Origin: Sphingomonadales bacterium UBA7473
GTDB taxonomy: Bacteria > Pseudomonadota > Alphaproteobacteria > Sphingomonadales > Sphingomonadaceae
NCBI GenBank assembly: GCA_002478575.1
Contig: DLOX01000225.1
Span: forward strand, 1 to 8,346
Length of the DNA stretch: 8,346 nucleotides
Direction of reading: 5' to 3'
Shown: one piece after another, positions 5,485 to 8,346 of the stretch
How positions within the stretch are numbered: position 1 is the first letter of the stretch
Layout of the letters: each line of letters opens with the position of its first letter
Translations under genes and position numbers: made by a program
The notes under the pieces: model-generated
What the model was told of the DNA's origin: nothing
Seen by the model: only the letters and a program-made list of their open reading frames with translations
Databases searched by the model: none

Positions 5485-6999
5485 ATGTCTATGATCAACG
5501 CAACGCGCCCGCCCCTCTCGCCCAAAGTCGAAGCCTTCTTGGCGCGGGGGGATCAGAAAATGCTGATCGGTGGCGAATGGACCGCCGCTCTTTCCCATGA
5601 GACTTTCGATACACTTGATCCTGCAACGGGGGCGAAGCTGGGAGGCGTAGCGCGCGGGGGAGCCGATGATATAGACCGAGCGGTCGCTGCTGCCCGGGCG
5701 GCATTCGATACTGGGGCGTGGCCCGCCATGTTACCGCAAGCGAGGGCGCAGCTTCTTTGGCGGATCGCCGATCTGATCGAAGCCAATATTGATGAATTGG
5801 CGGAACTGGAAACGCTTGATCAAGGCAAAGCGCTTTATGTCGGGCGCTGGGCGGAGATCCCCGGCGCCATCGCGCACTTTCGTTATTGTTCTGGCCTAGC
5901 CCAAAGCATCGAAGGCGCATCCATCAACACATCCATTGGCTATCAGCCACCGGGCAAGGAAATGTTTGCCTATACACTGAAAGAGCCGGTGGGCGTCGTC
6001 GCAGCCATTGTGCCTTGGAATTCGCCATTGGTGCTGACGGTGATGAAGCTTGCCCCTGCCCTTGCTGCCGGATGCACTATCGTTTTGAAACCAGCAGAAG
6101 ACACATCGCTCACCGCAATTCGCTTGTTGGAGTTGATAATTGAAGCAGGCTTGCCAGCAGGGGTCGTCAACCTTGTGACGGGTCTCGGTTCGGAGGCAGG
6201 CGCTGCGTTGGCCGCGCACCCACTCGTCGACAAGGTTGCTTTCACGGGATCAACCGCAACGGGCCGCGCCATAATCGACGCAGCCAAAGGCAATTTCAAG
6301 CGCGTGAGCCTTGAACTCGGCGGCAAATCACCTGTCATCATTTTGCCCGATGCAGATCTTGATCTGGCCATTCCCGGTGCAGCGAACGCAATCTTCTTCA
6401 ATGGCGGCCAAGTTTGTATCGCTGGGTCGCGACTCTATGTGCATCACAGCATCCGCGACAAAGTGATTGATGGAATCGCCGCATATGCAGCAGGGATTAA
6501 GCTTGGCCATGGCTTGGATCAAAGCACGCAAATGGGGCCGCTTGTCTCCGCCAAGCATGCAGCCAAGGTGGCTGAATTTGTGAACGACGCGAGAGGAGCG
6601 GGAGCCTCAATTTCCGGCGGCGGCGAAACAACAGGACCCAATGGCAGCTTCATTGCGCCAACCGTCATTACGGATGTCCGACCCGATATGCGGATCGTGC
6701 GCGAAGAAGTCTTTGGTCCCGTTCTCGTCGTTCAAAGCTTCGATGATGTCGATGCCGTAATCGCAGAAGCCAATGATAGCGAATATGGCCTTGCCGCAAG
6801 CGTATGGACCGAAAGCCTCTCAAACGCTCACCGTCTTGCCAAACGGGTGAAGGCAGGCACAGTTTGGATCAACAGCCACGCGATGTATGATCCCTCCCTG
6901 CCCATCGGCGGCATGAAAGCCAGCGGATGGGGCCGCGACGCAGGCAAAGGCGTAGTGGACAATTATCTGGAGACGAAGACCGTCTGCGCGGTCGTCTAA
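5485..6999 (+). CDS. NAD(P)-dependent aldehyde dehydrogenase
   Basis: This is a full-length 504-residue member of the ALDH superfamily, oxidising an aldehyde to the acid. All key positions are present: PWNSP with Asn179 that stabilises the thiohemiacetal, LKPAE with Lys202 that binds cofactor ribose, the GSTATG turn (255-260), Glu277 in LELGGKSP, the catalytic Cys311 in GGQVCIAGSR, and Glu408 in EEVFGP. The N-terminal MLIGGEW and C-terminal PIGGMKASGWGRD are typical of the betaine-aldehyde / phenylacetaldehyde / general ALDH subfamilies, but substrate cannot be assigned. No good ribosome site precedes the ATG at 5485 or the in-frame ATG at 5491. The gene follows the beta-rich protein by 71 bases. 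Its stop overlaps that of the minus-strand SDR. An aldehyde made by either SDR or by the FAD-linked oxidase could be its substrate. Confidence 0.97.
   Translation: MSMINATRPPLSPKVEAFLARGDQKMLIGGEWTAALSHETFDTLDPATGAKLGGVARGGADDIDRAVAAARAAFDTGAWPAMLPQARAQLLWRIADLIEANIDELAELETLDQGKALYVGRWAEIPGAIAHFRYCSGLAQSIEGASINTSIGYQPPGKEMFAYTLKEPVGVVAAIVPWNSPLVLTVMKLAPALAAGCTIVLKPAEDTSLTAIRLLELIIEAGLPAGVVNLVTGLGSEAGAALAAHPLVDKVAFTGSTATGRAIIDAAKGNFKRVSLELGGKSPVIILPDADLDLAIPGAANAIFFNGGQVCIAGSRLYVHHSIRDKVIDGIAAYAAGIKLGHGLDQSTQMGPLVSAKHAAKVAEFVNDARGAGASISGGGETTGPNGSFIAPTVITDVRPDMRIVREEVFGPVLVVQSFDDVDAVIAEANDSEYGLAASVWTESLSNAHRLAKRVKAGTVWINSHAMYDPSLPIGGMKASGWGRDAGKGVVDNYLETKTVCAVV
6996..6999. other. Tail-to-tail stop codon overlap (CTAA)
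   Basis: The aldehyde dehydrogenase stops with TAA at 6997-6999 and the minus-strand SDR stops with TAG on the complement of 6996-6998. This is the mirror image of the overlap at 3916-3919, again leaving no terminator between convergent genes. Confidence 0.95.
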
Positions 7000-7784
7000 T
7001 CCATCACCTTCCGCTTAACGATCGGCTGCAAAAGGAACCGCCGTGCGGCTTTTCCGGTGGTCAGCCAGCGAATAGCGGCGCCCGGTTTGTTGGCAGCTAA
7101 AACGCCATCGACAAGGAAGGGCACGACCGTCTCCACCTTGTCGGCTAAGATATTATACATGCTCTTGGTCTTTTCCCAGCGCTCGGGGTCCTCATCCTTG
7201 GACTCTTCGATCAAATCCGTAACCACGATCCCGGGGCTGATCGTTCCCAGCAACACGGGTGAGCCTTTGATTTCCTTGTTCATGCTTTTGGTGAAATATG
7301 TGACGGCTCGTTTCGTCAGGCCATAGATGGTCAGGCCAGGCGCTGTCATACCATCAGAGCCGAACCCTTCGAAATTGAAGATCTTGCCGCTGCCTTGGGC
7401 TGACATTCCCGCAAAGGGGATCTGAGTTCCATAAAGAACACCCCAAATGTTGGCAGCGATGACGGGCGCAATCTCAGCATCGGTCAGCGCCGAAACATCG
7501 CGTTTTGGCCCCGTCAGCCCTGCATTGTTGATCCAGATGTCGATTGGGCCAAGTGCAGCTTTGCCGCCGTCCCAAAGCGCCTGAACCTGATCCCGATTAG
7601 ACACATCGCACGCGATTCCCACGACCTCACCAGAGCCTTGGCAGGCCCCAACTTCTGCTACCGCCTTGTCGACGGCAGCTTGACCCCGCGAGCTGATGAC
7701 AACGCTGTGCCCGCGTCTACGGAATTCCTTTGCCATCCCAAGGCCAATGCCTCGGCTGCTGCCTGTGATCACCACATTGGCCAT
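6996..7784 (-). CDS. Short-chain dehydrogenase/reductase with NYC1/NOL-like active site
   Basis: This is a complete 262-residue SDR with cofactor loop TGSSRGIG (7-14), a CDVSNRDQV segment at 59-67 that normally precedes the adenine pocket, INNAG (85-89), Asn112 (ANIWG), Tyr154 and Lys158 (YGLTK), and SPGIVVTDL after the active site. The catalytic Ser region is atypical. Instead of NISS it reads IFNFEGFGSDG (135-145), so the usual Ser position (13 before Tyr) is Phe/Gly, and the nearest Ser is 143. The same FN-x-[DE]G-x-GS arrangement followed by YG-x-TK is known from the plant chlorophyll b reductases NYC1 and NOL, which reduce a formyl group. A chlorophyll substrate is not implied here. The ATG at 7784 lies 15 bases after the stop of the monooxygenase gene, with GGGAG 5 bases upstream, so the two form an operon. 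Confidence 0.93.
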   Translation of the reverse strand: MANVVITGSSRGIGLGMAKEFRRRGHSVVISSRGQAAVDKAVAEVGACQGSGEVVGIACDVSNRDQVQALWDGGKAALGPIDIWINNAGLTGPKRDVSALTDAEIAPVIAANIWGVLYGTQIPFAGMSAQGSGKIFNFEGFGSDGMTAPGLTIYGLTKRAVTYFTKSMNKEIKGSPVLLGTISPGIVVTDLIEESKDEDPERWEKTKSMYNILADKVETVVPFLVDGVLAANKPGAAIRWLTTGKAARRFLLQPIVKRKVMD

Positions 7785-7789
7785 TTCAT

Positions 7790-7799
7790 CTCCCTCCCC
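7790..7799 (-). promoter_or_regulatory. Ribosome binding site in the monooxygenase-SDR gap
   Basis: On the minus strand the 15-base gap reads GGGGAGGGAG followed by five bases and the SDR ATG. The site starts right after the upstream TGA, fixing the SDR start and supporting translation from a shared message. Confidence 0.7.
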
Positions 7800-8346
7800 T
7801 CAGATTGGGCAATTCACCGCATCATAGGCGAATAGCCCCAATGTCTCCTCATTCTGGATTGGTCCTTTGCCAAAGCTCTCCGGATCCTTCCCCTGAAAAT
7901 GCAAGCCTAAGAGGCGCGATTGCGTTTGGATCATGGTCGTGCGTTCGAGCCGTGCTGCTTCGTAGCGCTTAAAGGCCTGATCTCTGCCAAAGCCAGCCAA
8001 GCAACGCGCCAATATCATCCCATCTTCGATCGCTGTTGCGGCGCCCTGCCCCATGAAGGGCAGCATCCCATGCGCAGCATCGCCAAGCAGTGTGACAACG
8101 CCGCAAGTCCAACTATCCAAAGGCTCCCGCGCATGCAGAGCCCATTTGAACAGCTGATGATCTGGAGTCGCTTCGATCATGGCTTTGAGGTGCGGTTCGG
8201 CGTCGGCATAATGACCAAGCAGTTCAGCGCGACTGGACGGGATGGTCCACCCTTCCCCGCTCCAGCCTTCTAGATTGACGAAAGCGGCATAGTTGATCAG
8301 CGCCCCGCCCCGCATTGGATAGCGCATGAACAGGCGCTTCTCGCCG
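7800..8346 (-). CDS. FAD-dependent aromatic-ring monooxygenase, C-terminal part (5' end outside window)
   Basis: These 181 residues are the C-terminal part of a single-component flavin hydroxylase of the salicylate hydroxylase / 3-hydroxybenzoate 6-hydroxylase type. The frame stays open to the right edge (starting GEKRLFMRYPMRGG), so the N-terminal FAD-binding GxGxxG lies outside and the ATG at 8327 is internal. Visible marks are RYPMRGGALIN, a WALHAREPLDSW segment, the second FAD-binding motif LLGDAAHGMLPFMGQGA (complement of about 8087-8037) followed by AIEDG, and a C-terminal LFAYDAVNCPI that resembles the Y-x-YDA tail of salicylate hydroxylases. The enzyme would hydroxylate an aromatic or similar ring with NAD(P)H and oxygen. 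It is followed on the same strand by the NYC1/NOL-like SDR. The exact substrate is not readable, and a non-aromatic substrate cannot be excluded. Confidence 0.88.
   Translation of the reverse strand, partial: GEKRLFMRYPMRGGALINYAAFVNLEGWSGEGWTIPSSRAELLGHYADAEPHLKAMIEATPDHQLFKWALHAREPLDSWTCGVVTLLGDAAHGMLPFMGQGAATAIEDGMILARCLAGFGRDQAFKRYEAARLERTTMIQTQSRLLGLHFQGKDPESFGKGPIQNEETLGLFAYDAVNCPI

Noticed and set aside
5495..5920. 141-residue minus-strand frame opposite the aldehyde dehydrogenase
   Set aside because: It is Arg/Pro-rich shadow translation of a strong ALDH coding sequence.
1..8346. Defence system, mobile element or CRISPR array
   Set aside because: No transposase, integrase, terminal repeats, tRNA target, regular spaced repeats or defence-type domains are seen; all genes are enzyme- or membrane-type with uniform composition.

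Overview
The window looks like catabolic or secondary-metabolism DNA from an alphaproteobacterium, most likely a sphingomonad (Sphingomonadales). That placement is inferred from moderately high GC, codon choice, dense packing and the style of the protein families; no rRNA or other marker gene is present. There are no tRNAs, insertion sequences, CRISPR arrays or broken genes. Nine genes are visible or partly visible with a tenth cut by the right edge, and almost every base is coding.

Left block (1-3919, plus strand): five genes read as one operon. In order they are the C-terminal part of an FAD-linked oxidase, a nitrilase-fold protein with a Tat-like N-terminus and altered active-site residues, a class I SAM-dependent methyltransferase with a long N-terminal domain, a 120-residue helical protein of unknown function, and a DltE-like short-chain dehydrogenase (SDR). 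Junctions are a 12-base gap, ATGA, ATGA and TAATG, so translation is probably coupled and the proteins are probably made together.

Middle block (3916-5413): a six-helix membrane protein on the minus strand ends inside the stop codon of the SDR (4-base tail-to-tail overlap). It is divergent from a soluble beta-rich protein of 238 residues. The 97-base divergent control region holds a perfect 18-bp palindrome and a second 13-bp inverted repeat, the strongest regulatory signal in the window.

Right block (5414-8346): a complete NAD(P)-dependent aldehyde dehydrogenase on the plus strand meets, again with a 4-base stop-codon overlap, a two-gene minus-strand operon. That operon is an FAD-dependent aromatic-ring monooxygenase (partial, running off the right edge) followed by an SDR whose active site resembles the plant chlorophyll b reductases NYC1/NOL.

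Together the genes give two flavin oxidoreductases, two SDRs, an aldehyde dehydrogenase, a methyltransferase and a hydrolase-fold protein. This is the kit expected for oxidative breakdown or tailoring of an aromatic or terpenoid-like compound: hydroxylation, alcohol to aldehyde to acid, and methyl transfer. The substrate cannot be read from the sequence. The least ordinary parts are the nitrilase-fold protein with Ser in place of the catalytic Cys, its co-transcribed methyltransferase and small helical partner, and the palindromic operator.
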